Positions 1 to 7,538 of a DNA stretch of 64,000 bases are shown one piece after another (position 1 is the first letter of the stretch; each line of letters begins with the position of its first letter). Where the stretch lies: NCBI RefSeq assembly GCF_008386695.1, contig NZ_VUOC01000002.1:124001-188000 (forward strand), in the 5' to 3' direction. Below the pieces are notes generated by a model. That model was given only the letters and a program-made list of their open reading frames with translations, was not told the origin of the DNA and searched no databases. The position numbers and the translations under genes are program-made. Source of the stretch: Chitinophaga agrisoli. Lineage in GTDB: Bacteria > Bacteroidota > Bacteroidia > Chitinophagales > Chitinophagaceae.

Positions 1-2
1 AC

Positions 3-419
3 CAGTGCCACCTGTTGGAGCAATCCCTGCCGGCCCTCCTGGCTGCCAACCGCCATAAGGATATGATCTTGCAGCGCACCAGCGGCGGCATCCACCGTGA
101 TGATCTCCTTTTCCTGCTGGATGATCATGCCATGAAGTCCAGCGCCTCCCAGGGCCAACGCAAAAGTTTCCTGTTTGCCCTCAAACTGGCCCAATACGAA
201 GTGGTCAAACAACAGAAAAAATTCCCTCCGCTCCTGCTGCTGGATGATGTATTTGAAAAACTAGACCAGGAACGCGTAACGCGTCTTATCCGGCTAGTGA
301 ACAGTAAAGAATACGGACAGGTATTTATAACAGATACACATGCATCCCGTTTGAATGATGCCTTTGCAGAAAATGCGGCTGAATTTCAGTTGATTGAAAT
401 GGAAGCAACCAACGATTAA
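3..419 (+). CDS. recF: RecF, DNA replication/repair protein, C-terminal part
   Basis: This is the 3' end of recF; the frame is open from the left edge, so the N-terminal Walker A half lies outside the window. RecF is an SMC-like ATPase that helps load RecA at single-strand gaps through RecOR. What remains shows the ABC-type C-terminal core: the signature SQGQRKS, then the hydrophobic Walker B strand LLLLDDVFEKLD and the H-loop region (ITDTHASR). A TTG at 15 is an internal codon and not a start. The next gene (DUF721/DciA-like) follows after about 100 bp in the same direction, the usual order in Bacteroidota. Confidence 0.93.
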   Translation, partial: QCHLLEQSLPALLAANRHKDMILQRTSGGIHRDDLLFLLDDHAMKSSASQGQRKSFLFALKLAQYEVVKQQKKFPPLLLLDDVFEKLDQERVTRLIRLVNSKEYGQVFITDTHASRLNDAFAENAAEFQLIEMEATND

Positions 420-515
420 TACGCCATAGCCGTTATGGTGATACAAGTTTGTTACGCGGTGGTTAATGGCCGATTAAATACGGCAACGTCCTCATTAATG
501 CCTATATTTGCCCTT

Positions 516-803
516 ATGCGTCATGGTATCAGCTCAATAGGAGATGCCCTCCGGGAATATATGAATAAAAGCCGCATGAAACCGCGGATGATGGAAGTGC
601 GTATACAGGAAAACTGGGAACAGATGATGGGTAAGACCATTGCCCGGTATACGGAAAGTATCCAGCTCTTTGACGCTAAGCTGATCATCACTACCAATGT
701 AGCTCCCCTTAAACAAGAACTTAACTACGCTAAAGACAAGATCATCAAACTCGTAAATGAAATGTTGGGAGAACCGGCTGTACGGGAAGTGATCATAAAA
801 TAA
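516..803 (+). CDS. DUF721 family protein (DciA-like)
   Basis: A 95-residue protein of the DUF721 family. DciA-type members act as loaders of the replicative helicase DnaB. Visible features are the family core with the W of ENWEQMMG, then an alternating hydrophobic stretch (LIITTNVAPLKQEL) and a conserved helix ending KIIKLVNEMLG. The family is normally about 90-100 residues, so the ATG at 516 is preferred; an in-frame ATG at 498 would add six residues, and the frame stays open further upstream without family-like sequence. It follows recF, which supports a replication role. The stop codon lies just ahead of a hairpin repeat shared with the convergent gene. Confidence 0.8.
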   Translation: MRHGISSIGDALREYMNKSRMKPRMMEVRIQENWEQMMGKTIARYTESIQLFDAKLIITTNVAPLKQELNYAKDKIIKLVNEMLGEPAVREVIIK

Positions 804-805
804 AA

Positions 806-862
806 ATGTGCAAATGATAATGCATGGCTGCATCTCATTTGCACATTTGCATATCTGCACAT
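806..862. repeat. Octamer-periodic inverted repeat between convergent genes
   Basis: Perfect 12-bp arms (806-817 and 835-846) form a hairpin directly after the DUF721 stop codon. The right side continues as an 8-bp periodic run: ATTTGCAC, ATTTGCAT, ATCTGCAC at 837-860. The 18-mer starting TTTGCATATC at 846 occurs again near 43,561. It could act as a bidirectional terminator for the two convergent genes, but no U-tract is seen on either side. Confidence 0.75.
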
Positions 863-865
863 CAG

Positions 866-1372
866 TTAGTCATTCTTCGCAAAATGGTCAATAAGATTCT
901 GCACATCGCTCATTAAAAGGCTGGTGTGCAGGTGCACCATTACCAGTTCCTCTTCGTCCTTTAACAGCATCACCACATTTCCCAATTCATCATCTTTCCC
1001 TTTGTTAAGCATATATATGGTGCTGCCTTCATCACGTACGGTCATCAGCTCTTCCATATGCTCTTTTTCAATGAGGTTCCTGCGCAGCTGGTGTAGCGAT
1101 TCACTGTTAACCGGGCCGTCGATATAATATACTTTCAGCCGGCTGATCTTCTGCATTAAACGTTTGGCAACCACCGCTTCATCCTGTTCGTCTCCAATCA
1201 GGCGGGCGGGTATCAGGGCGCCGCCTATTTTTATCAGGAAGCCCAGGCCAGCACGTAAGGTTTCTGCGCTATCACCACACTGGCGCTGGAATTTCTTCAG
1301 GTATTTCTCTTGAGCAGTAGCCGGGCCGGCTAAAAAAGCCAGGCATATCAGCAGGGCAGTGAGCTGTTTCAT
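866..1372 (-). CDS. DUF4252 protein, exported
   Basis: A 168-residue protein with a clear signal peptide (residues 1-20, ending ATAQ). It belongs to the DUF4252 family, known in Bacteroidota but without an assigned function. It shares the EELMTVRDE motif and general layout with the protein encoded just upstream, so the two are paralogues. Its start overlaps the stop of that gene as ATGA, which implies translational coupling. It is the last gene of a minus-strand group: sigma factor, anti-sigma-like protein, DUF4252, DUF4252. An envelope stress or metal-related role is possible but not shown. Confidence 0.85.
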   Translation of the reverse strand: MKQLTALLICLAFLAGPATAQEKYLKKFQRQCGDSAETLRAGLGFLIKIGGALIPARLIGDEQDEAVVAKRLMQKISRLKVYYIDGPVNSESLHQLRRNLIEKEHMEELMTVRDEGSTIYMLNKGKDDELGNVVMLLKDEEELVMVHLHTSLLMSDVQNLIDHFAKND

Positions 1373-1890
1373 TTCTTTAGTTTTTTGAGGTTATCCATAC
1401 CATGTATATTCATGCCGCTTGCGATCTGTGAGATCTCGTTCAGGTCAATATCTCCCAGGAGGCTCATCGCAACAAATTCATCTGTACTGCCTACCAGCAT
1501 GACCAGCTCAGAGATATTGCCTTTCGCATTTTCCTTTACCAGGAATTTCAGGTCCGTATCATCGTCGCGTACGGTCATCAGTTCTTCAAAATCCTTGGTA
1601 AGAAAGTTTGCTGCTTCTTTATACAATCTGGAGCCGTCTTTGGCGTCTTCTTTCGCCAGGATGCGCAGGCCTTTCAGCTTTTTTACCACCTGCATGAACT
1701 GCTGTCCTTCGCCGGTGTTGATATCCAGCTTACTGAACATGCTGAACATCTTGGGGGTGATGCTCACCAGGGTAAAACTGCGGTCGTCTTCATATTTCTG
1801 GAAAAAACGGTCTATTACGCTGGTCTGTACCTGGGCGGATAGTTGCAGGCTGGCTGCAATAAATATTAATATGATCGTGATCTTTTTCAT
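1369..1890 (-). CDS. DUF4252 protein, exported
   Basis: A 173-residue exported protein (signal peptide about 1-20, ending LSAQ) of the DUF4252 family. The EELMTVRDDD segment near residue 105 matches the same segment in the downstream paralogue. The stop codon overlaps the next start by 4 bp (ATGA). About 157 bp separate it from the anti-sigma-like gene upstream; this gap holds an 18-bp perfect palindrome at 1953-1970 that may be an operator. Regulation by the neighbouring ECF sigma factor is an inference from gene order. Confidence 0.85.
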   Translation of the reverse strand: MKKITIILIFIAASLQLSAQVQTSVIDRFFQKYEDDRSFTLVSITPKMFSMFSKLDINTGEGQQFMQVVKKLKGLRILAKEDAKDGSRLYKEAANFLTKDFEELMTVRDDDTDLKFLVKENAKGNISELVMLVGSTDEFVAMSLLGDIDLNEISQIASGMNIHGMDNLKKLKK

Positions 1891-1952
1891 AGTTTGTTCG
1901 TTTGATGTTGAATGCGGGATAACGGATGGATTGATGAATACGGGCGCCGGAC

Positions 1953-1970
1953 CGGATGTCCGGACATCCG
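1953..1970. promoter_or_regulatory. 18-bp perfect palindrome, operator-like
   Basis: CGGATGTCCGGACATCCG is a perfect palindrome 63-80 bp upstream of the first DUF4252 start. Its right half, CCGGACATCCG, recurs at 14899-14909 upstream of the FtsX permease. It suits a dimeric regulator. A simple hairpin in the mRNA is the alternative reading. Confidence 0.45.
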
Positions 1971-2047
1971 ATTATACCTTCATTCGTATCGTGCTATGCA
2001 ATACCAACACTGTGATCCGTAATGAGAAATGGTTGTTTGTTACTATA

Positions 2048-2530
2048 TTAATTGCGCTTTATTTTATCTGTTGCCTCGTTAAAATAGGCCAGCTTCTCCA
2101 TCTGCTCCGTGCCCTTATTCAGGTTCCTTGACAGTAGTTCCAGGGCCTTTTGCGCTTCCTGGTAGGCTTTTTCCGGGTCCTGATAGGTGTCCTGCTGCCA
2201 GGCCGCTGCGGATAGTTCGTTATGCCGAACGATATACTGCTGCACGCTGTAACCAGCGCCGGCCATCATCAACAGCGCCGCCGCATATTTCATCCAGTGC
2301 TGCCAGGGCCTGCTTCCAGGCAGGGGCGCCACCCGGGGTATTTCCCAGGCCGGCAGTTCCTGCTCCTTTTCCGCCTGGAAGTAGCGGAACAACGGGGCTG
2401 CCTCCCGCAGGTCTTCCGGCAGCGCAGCTGTGTGCGTTACAAAAAAATGGCGTAGCATCTCCTCCTCCTCCAGCGAGGTTTCGCCTTCCCAGTATAACTC
2501 CAGCAGCGCTCGTATTTTATTGTAATCCAT
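2048..2530 (-). CDS. Probable anti-sigma-like single-pass membrane protein
   Basis: A 160-residue protein with an acidic helical N-terminal part (MDYNKIRALLELYWEGET), one membrane segment at about residues 80-98 (KYAAALLMMAGAGYS) and a periplasmic C-terminal tail rich in Gln and Glu. This topology and its position immediately after an ECF sigma gene, overlapping it by 14 bp, suggest a regulator of that sigma factor. No named domain is recognised and no zinc-type HxxxCxxC motif is present, so it is not a ZAS-domain anti-sigma. The ATG at 2530 is chosen because it begins the typical MDYNKI N-terminus; upstream in-frame codons lie within the sigma gene. Confidence 0.6.
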   Translation of the reverse strand: MDYNKIRALLELYWEGETSLEEEEMLRHFFVTHTAALPEDLREAAPLFRYFQAEKEQELPAWEIPRVAPLPGSRPWQHWMKYAAALLMMAGAGYSVQQYIVRHNELSAAAWQQDTYQDPEKAYQEAQKALELLSRNLNKGTEQMEKLAYFNEATDKIKRN

Positions 2531-3035
2531 ATACCTGTATATTTTGTAATTGCTCCCGCACGGCTTTCCGGGCACGGTGCAGGTTGATCTTCACTTCGCT
2601 CATGTTTAGTTCCAGGATGTCGGCAATTTGCTGATAGGAAAAACCGTCCACATCCCTTAGCTGTATAATAGTACGGTATTTTTCCGGCAGTGCGTTGATG
2701 ATCCGGTGCACGCGGCCCATTACATCCTGTTGTTCTGCGGCCAGGTGCGGGTCTGGCTGATGTGCCGCCTCCATTTCACCTGCCCGGTCCAGCATTTCAG
2801 TGCTGCGGTATTTCTTCGACTTCAGCCGGTCCAGCGCCAGGTTGCGCACAATACGCATACACCAGGCCTCCAGGTTTTGCAGCTCCGCCATCCGGTCCTG
2901 TTGATGCCATACCTTCAGCAGGGCGTCCTGGATAATGTCCTTAGCATCCTCTTCATTGTTCAACAGGCGGAAAGCAAAGCGGTAAAGCTTTGGCCGGATG
3001 GGTACTACCTGGGAATGAAACAGTTCTAAAGACAT
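2517..3035 (-). CDS. ECF-type RNA polymerase sigma factor
   Basis: A 172-residue sigma-70 family protein with region 2 (about residues 10-80, containing the core-binding NNEEDAKDIIQDALLKVW stretch) and region 4 (about 115-165, with the HTH YQQIADILELNMSEVKINL). It lacks regions 1 and 3, as ECF factors do. It would direct RNA polymerase to a small regulon, most simply including the three genes that follow it. The stop overlaps the next gene. A terminator-like hairpin oriented with this gene lies about 70-100 bp upstream of its start. Confidence is high for the class; the signal is unknown. Confidence 0.93.
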   Translation of the reverse strand: MSLELFHSQVVPIRPKLYRFAFRLLNNEEDAKDIIQDALLKVWHQQDRMAELQNLEAWCMRIVRNLALDRLKSKKYRSTEMLDRAGEMEAAHQPDPHLAAEQQDVMGRVHRIINALPEKYRTIIQLRDVDGFSYQQIADILELNMSEVKINLHRARKAVREQLQNIQVYGLQ

Positions 3036-3102
3036 GAACGGCGTTTGTACGATGTTTTATACTAAGAAGACGACCGTAAAATTGCTTTGTTACAGAAAAG
3101 GT

Positions 3103-3137
3103 AAAAAAAAATCCCGTCTGCCAAAAGGCAAACGGGA
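3103..3137 (-). terminator. Intrinsic terminator-like hairpin upstream of the sigma gene
   Basis: An 11-bp stem with one mismatch (3112-3122 with 3127-3137) and an AAAA/TTTT loop, followed on the minus strand by nine T residues (3103-3111). It ends transcripts moving leftwards, either read-through from the cytochrome gene 330 bp away, a small unannotated RNA, or the leader of the sigma gene (attenuation). Confidence 0.7.
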
Positions 3138-3468
3138 AACTTGAACCATAGTTAAACTGAGGGAGACTATAAACAACGAAATTTTATCGGTTTTGTAAGA
3201 TCCGGACAGCCCACGGCACACTATTTCACAACACGTACCCGGCCGGCAAAGCTGCCTGGCAATATTGGCAATATGAATAATGAATGATAAACCTGGTCTT
3301 TCTCACGGAACTCCTGTTGGGTTTATAATGAACAATAAAGTGTTTCGGTCCGGGTTAAGATACGATGGCGCTTATTACAGAATGATTAGGTTTAAAGGTT
3401 TAGATCGCTTCTCTAAGATAAGGGAAAGTCCGCAATAAACCGCCACATTTTCCGGCAATTTCTACGTC
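3138..3468. other. Intergenic gap without a recognised gene
   Basis: About 330 bp between the cytochrome stop and the hairpin upstream of the sigma gene. No convincing coding sequence, tRNA or known riboswitch is seen on either strand. A minus-strand transcript crossing it would end at the 3103-3137 hairpin. Confidence 0.5.
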
Positions 3469-4473
3469 CTACCTGTAACGTTGTTTCCTGGCTGCCTCTA
3501 TTGGTTTAAACGGCCCGTATTTATGGTGCCGCGCATTAAATGTATCCGCAAACGGCCCATAGGGGTAATCTATAGCCTTCCTGAGCGGATCAGGCCAGTC
3601 ATGCGGGAAAAACTTTTCCGGATGCGGCTTTGCATTAATATAGGCTGCTACATCCCAGCTGTCTGCGGCGCTCAGCATGGCGGTATCTCCGGGGGGCATA
3701 TTATACAGTATATAAGCAGCCAGCCGGGAGATCCGGTAAAATTCCCCGCCTATACTATAACTGTTAGCGCCCCACACCGGGGGATATACGTAGCTGATGC
3801 CCTCGTTGTCCTTTACGCCGGCGCCCTGGCCCCCGTGGCATACCTGGCAATGATCCATATAGACCACGCGGCCCCTGGCCGTATCCGCAGCCCGGTCCGG
3901 GTATGGCAACTGCGGCAGGGCCGCATTGCGCGGCCGGATGCCCCTGGGCACATCCTTGCCTATCCATAACAGGTAAGCCACCATAGCCCGCATTTCTTTG
4001 CCGCTGCTATCCAGGCGCTGCCCGTTCAGATGCCGCTGTATACAATCGTTGATGCGCCAGGGAATGGATTCCAAACGGCCACTCCGCTCTCCCACCCGGG
4101 GATAGGTGGCCGCTACCGCAGAGAAATTATTGCCCATCAGCAGCGTGCCTGCATTACGGTGGCAATCCCCGCAATCCATGCCGTTTGTGATGGCGGCCAC
4201 GCTGCCCTTAGGCCCCAGGTAACGGGCTGTATGGGTGATCAGCGCCAGTCCGTAACGTATTTCAGTCCCCGCCCTGGTGGCGGGAATGGCGGCGGTATCC
4301 GGCGCCTGCCAGTCCGTATACAATAAGGCGGAATCTGCATAAGGAGGGGAATCCAAACTCAGGTCCTTATCCGGGAATTGCCGTTCCCAGCTGCGTACCA
4401 GCATGGTAATGGCCACTATCACCAGTGTAATCCATAAAAAAGTGCGAACATAATACATAACAGCAATTGACAT
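3469..4473 (-). CDS. Dihaem cytochrome c, TsdA-like
   Basis: A 334-residue protein with an N-terminal membrane anchor or uncleaved signal (residues 8-26) and two haem c sites, CGDCH (101-105) and CQVCH (209-213). The order resembles thiosulfate dehydrogenase TsdA: first haem domain, then INDCIQRHLNG, where TsdA proteins carry the Cys that ligates haem 1 (here C144), then a second cytochrome c domain. A periplasmic electron-transfer role is sure; oxidation or reduction of thiosulfate/tetrathionate is the best specific guess. It stands alone. Its upstream region contains a minus-strand promoter candidate and a terminator hairpin ahead of the start. Confidence 0.85.
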   Translation of the reverse strand: MSIAVMYYVRTFLWITLVIVAITMLVRSWERQFPDKDLSLDSPPYADSALLYTDWQAPDTAAIPATRAGTEIRYGLALITHTARYLGPKGSVAAITNGMDCGDCHRNAGTLLMGNNFSAVAATYPRVGERSGRLESIPWRINDCIQRHLNGQRLDSSGKEMRAMVAYLLWIGKDVPRGIRPRNAALPQLPYPDRAADTARGRVVYMDHCQVCHGGQGAGVKDNEGISYVYPPVWGANSYSIGGEFYRISRLAAYILYNMPPGDTAMLSAADSWDVAAYINAKPHPEKFFPHDWPDPLRKAIDYPYGPFADTFNARHHKYGPFKPIEAARKQRYR

Positions 4474-4595
4474 AGTAAGCCCTCACAGCCGGGGATAAAG
4501 CCGTAACTATCCATCTGCATACATAACAACCGGTAGCCTTAAACAATATGAAAATGGGGTCTTGACAGGTAGCTGTAATATACGGAATTTCTGCA

Positions 4596-4635
4596 TAAAA
4601 AAGCGGGGCCGCCTAAGGGGAAAGGCTGCCCCGCT
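4596..4635 (-). terminator. Strong terminator hairpin in the leader of the cytochrome gene
   Basis: Arms 4602-4609 and 4628-4635 (AGCGGGGC/GCCCCGCT) pair perfectly and a second inner stem (GCCT/AGGC) extends it. On the minus strand the hairpin is followed by six T. It lies about 125 bp before the cytochrome start and downstream of a minus-strand promoter candidate, so it would either end a roughly 110-nt RNA or attenuate the cytochrome transcript. Confidence 0.75.
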
Positions 4636-4718
4636 GCGTTCATAACATGCTGGCAGATGTCATACCATTTGATTGTTTACGTTAAACGTGAACGGGAAGT
4701 GAATTGAAGTATCCTTAT

Positions 4719-4726
4719 CAAATTTA
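4719..4726 (-). promoter_or_regulatory. Minus-strand -7 box candidate (TAAATTTG)
   Basis: It matches the Bacteroidota consensus TAnnTTTG exactly. Transcription would start near 4711 and meet the 4596-4635 hairpin after about 110 nt. No good -33 element is seen. Confidence 0.4.
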
Positions 4727-4763
4727 GCGAACAAGCCATCTTAGTTTACATACTTTTTTATCC

Positions 4764-4771
4764 TATGTTTG
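4764..4771 (+). promoter_or_regulatory. -7 box candidate (TATGTTTG) for the AraC gene
   Basis: It is an exact TAnnTTTG match 26 bp before the ATG of the AraC-family gene, which gives a leader of about 20 nt. Confidence 0.5.
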
Positions 4772-4796
4772 TACTCATCGGACCAACAGGACCCGC

Positions 4797-5675
4797 ATGT
4801 CAAAGGAGCATACCGTCATACCCACCTACCCGATACAGCCCTCCGCTGCTACACAGTTCATGATAAGGGAAATAAAAAGCCCTCGTGATGAAGAGAAGAG
4901 AGAGTGGGTAAAAACACCGCACCGTCATGATTTCTATGCCATTACCATCGTAGAAAAAGGGTACGGCAAACACCTGGTAGATTTCAGGGAATATACCATC
5001 ACGCCCAATTCCCTGCACATCATGGTACCTTACCAGGTGCACCATGTACATCAGGAGCAGGATACCGAACAGGAAGTACGGGCCATGCTGCTCTTCTTTG
5101 CGCGGGATCTGATCCTGGCCCATCCCCTGCTGGATGAATTGGAATGGATGGATAAACAGCTGTCGCTTTCCGGCGATGAGACCACCCTGCTCACCAATAT
5201 CTGCCGCCAGCTGCTGGCGGAGTATGAACAGCCGCAACCTATGGGCCAGCGCATCATACAGCACTACCTGGATATACTGCTGTCCCATATCAGCCGCATT
5301 GCTTCGTCCCGCAGCCCGGCCAGGGATCTTACCAACGATGCGCGCCTGGTAAGGAAATTGCAAACGCTCATTGGCCAGCACTTTGTTGAAGAGAAATCCG
5401 CCGCCGCTTATGCCGGGATGCTGCATCTCACGCCCGGTTACCTGGGCGATGTGGTGAAACAGCAGACCGGAAAACCCACTTCCCAGCTTATTGCAGACCG
5501 TATAATCCTCGAAGCCAAGCGCCTGCTGGTACATACCTCGTCCAGCGTAAAAGAGGTCGCCTACCGGCTTAATTTCAATGAATCCACGTATTTCTATAGG
5601 TTCTTTAAGAAACATACCGGCGAAACGCCGGAGCAGTTCCGGGAAATGATCCGGGAAAGATACCGGACCACCTGA
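4797..5675 (+). CDS. AraC family transcriptional regulator
   Basis: A 292-residue regulator with an N-terminal cupin-like sensor half (PHRHDFY near residue 42, typical of the metal or ligand pocket) and a C-terminal AraC double HTH domain at about 190-290, ending with the family signature FYRFFKKHTGETPEQFR. The ligand cannot be read from the sequence. The nitroreductase gene follows after 86 bp on the same strand and is a likely target. In Bacteroidota, AraC-type genes beside small oxidoreductases often respond to electrophiles; that is inference here. Confidence 0.92.
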   Translation: MSKEHTVIPTYPIQPSAATQFMIREIKSPRDEEKREWVKTPHRHDFYAITIVEKGYGKHLVDFREYTITPNSLHIMVPYQVHHVHQEQDTEQEVRAMLLFFARDLILAHPLLDELEWMDKQLSLSGDETTLLTNICRQLLAEYEQPQPMGQRIIQHYLDILLSHISRIASSRSPARDLTNDARLVRKLQTLIGQHFVEEKSAAAYAGMLHLTPGYLGDVVKQQTGKPTSQLIADRIILEAKRLLVHTSSSVKEVAYRLNFNESTYFYRFFKKHTGETPEQFREMIRERYRTT

Positions 5676-5761
5676 AGTTATCCGGGAAAAGTATAGTCCT
5701 ACCCCTGTTTTGTATGGCAGCCGTCCCATGTCTCAACGGATATTTGCAGTAAATAATTCAC

Positions 5762-6454
5762 ATGCAAAACATCATTGCCACCACCGCCCCCGTACACCCG
5801 CTGCTGCTACAGCGCTGGAGCCCAAAGGCATTCCAGGAGAGCCCGGTGCCCGCCGCCACCCTGAGCTCTCTTTTTGAAGCCGCCCGCCTTGCGCCCTCCT
5901 GCCATAATGAACAACCCTGGCATTTTATAGTCGCCACAAAGGATACGCCGCTCTACCAGCAACTGCTCCAATGCTTTAATGAAGACAACCAGGCCTGGGC
6001 ATTTACCGCCCCCGTGCTCATGGTGGCCGTGGCAAAAATGTACTTTGACCATAATGGCGCGCCCAACCCCTTTGCCTGGCACGATGTAGGCCTGGCCGTG
6101 GCGAACCTTACCGTGCAGGCCGTAAGCGAAGGGCTGCAGGTATGCGAGGCTGCCGGTATAGACCTGGAGCATATCTATGAAATATTTGACATACCGGAAG
6201 GCTATCAACCCGTTACGGGCATTGCCCTGGGCTATGCCGGCGATGCTGACGGCCTCCCCGCCCCGCTCCAGGCAAAACATCACCGCACCCGTACCCGCAA
6301 ACCGGTAAACAGCTTTGTGCACTATGGTCAGCCTGCATTTAAGATGGAATTGAATGAACAGCAGCAACAGGTATATAACCTGGTAAGGGAGAAGATCAGC
6401 TTTGGGGACCTGCGGCCAGCATTTGCCTTTGCCCAGCAGCGGTTAAAACGTTAG
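5762..6454 (+). CDS. Nitroreductase family protein
   Basis: A 230-residue FMN-dependent nitroreductase-fold protein. The N-terminal RWSPKAF segment matches the R(R/W)SxRxF motif that contacts FMN phosphate; ARLAPSCHNEQPWHF is the second flavin-binding stretch, and GIALGYAGD near residue 160 is the third. Such enzymes reduce nitro groups or quinones with NAD(P)H in the cytoplasm; the true substrate is unknown. It is downstream of, and probably controlled by, the AraC-type regulator. The next gene is convergent, 6 bp away. Confidence 0.9.
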   Translation: MQNIIATTAPVHPLLLQRWSPKAFQESPVPAATLSSLFEAARLAPSCHNEQPWHFIVATKDTPLYQQLLQCFNEDNQAWAFTAPVLMVAVAKMYFDHNGAPNPFAWHDVGLAVANLTVQAVSEGLQVCEAAGIDLEHIYEIFDIPEGYQPVTGIALGYAGDADGLPAPLQAKHHRTRTRKPVNSFVHYGQPAFKMELNEQQQQVYNLVREKISFGDLRPAFAFAQQRLKR

Positions 6455-6460
6455 AAGCAG

Positions 6461-7510
6461 TTACAGCTTTATCCGGGGGTCAACGATCCGGTACAGCACA
6501 TCCGCCAGCAGGTTAATGATCACAAAAATACCCGCCGTAAATAATACGGCGCCCATTAGCACAGGAAAGTCAAACTTCTCCAGCGCATCCACCGTTACTT
6601 TGCCAATACCTTTCCAGCCAAAAATATACTCAACAAAAAAGGCCCCGGCCAACAGCTCGGCAAACCAACCGGTTACCGCCGTTACCACCGGGTTCAGCGC
6701 ATTGCGCAGCGCATGTTTCCAGATCACCGCCTGGTGGCCCAGCCCTTTGGCATAGGCTGTACGGATATAATCCTGGTGCAGCACATCCAGCATAGCGCTG
6801 CGGGTTAGCTGCACGATGATAGCCAGCGGCCGTATACCCAGGGTAATGGCCGGCAGTACCAGGTTACGCAGGTTCAGCACCCGGCCGGCAAAAGGGTCTA
6901 CATCAAACAGGCTGCCCGTCATATGCAGCCCGGTATATGTGCTTAATACAAATCCAAACAGGTAAGCCAGCACAATGCCGGCAAAAAAAGAAGGCACCGA
7001 GATGCCCAGCACACTGGCAAAGATCGCCCCTGTATCCATCCAGGTATTTTGTTTTACAGCAGAGAGCACGCCCAGCGCTATACCGGCTACTGTAGCAAAC
7101 AGCATAGCCGCCAGCGCCAGCAGCAAGGTGCCCGGCAGGGCCTCTGTAAGGATCTCCCATACATCCTTTTTGCCCTGGTAAGAGCGGCGCAGGTAAGGGG
7201 TTTTCAGCACCAGTATTTTTGAGGAGGAGATATGCAGGAGCGTAACATAATGGAGCTGGTTACGGGCTTCCTGCTCCGTGTGTATGCCAACAGGCGAAAG
7301 ATCGTTCAGGTACAACAGGAACTGTACCGGTAGCGGTTTATCCAGGTGCAGCTCCCGCCTTACATTTTCCAGCGAGGCCACATCCGCCCGCTGCCCCAGC
7401 GTTAAACGCGCAGGATCGCCGGGCAGCACATTAAACAAAAGGAATACCAGTACTACTACGCCTAATAGTACCAGTATTCCATATAATATTTTCCTGAGCA
7501 GGAAACGCAT
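6461..7510 (-). CDS. ABC transporter permease, DppB/OppB type
   Basis: A 349-residue inner-membrane permease of the peptide/nickel ABC family. The N-terminal membrane segment is followed by the family stretch NVLPGDPARLTLG, and the cytoplasmic EAA loop (AYAKGLGHQAVIWKHALRNAL) that docks on the ATPase is at about residue 250. Compared with OppB it has an extra loop after the first membrane helix (about residues 60-115). Partners (OppC, ATPases, binding protein) are not in the window, so it must work with components encoded elsewhere. The neighbouring DoxX gene is 28 bp upstream on the same strand. Confidence 0.9.
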   Translation of the reverse strand: MRFLLRKILYGILVLLGVVVLVFLLFNVLPGDPARLTLGQRADVASLENVRRELHLDKPLPVQFLLYLNDLSPVGIHTEQEARNQLHYVTLLHISSSKILVLKTPYLRRSYQGKKDVWEILTEALPGTLLLALAAMLFATVAGIALGVLSAVKQNTWMDTGAIFASVLGISVPSFFAGIVLAYLFGFVLSTYTGLHMTGSLFDVDPFAGRVLNLRNLVLPAITLGIRPLAIIVQLTRSAMLDVLHQDYIRTAYAKGLGHQAVIWKHALRNALNPVVTAVTGWFAELLAGAFFVEYIFGWKGIGKVTVDALEKFDFPVLMGAVLFTAGIFVIINLLADVLYRIVDPRIKL

Positions 7511-7538
7511 ATGATCACAGGCTTTAAAAGCCCGCCGT

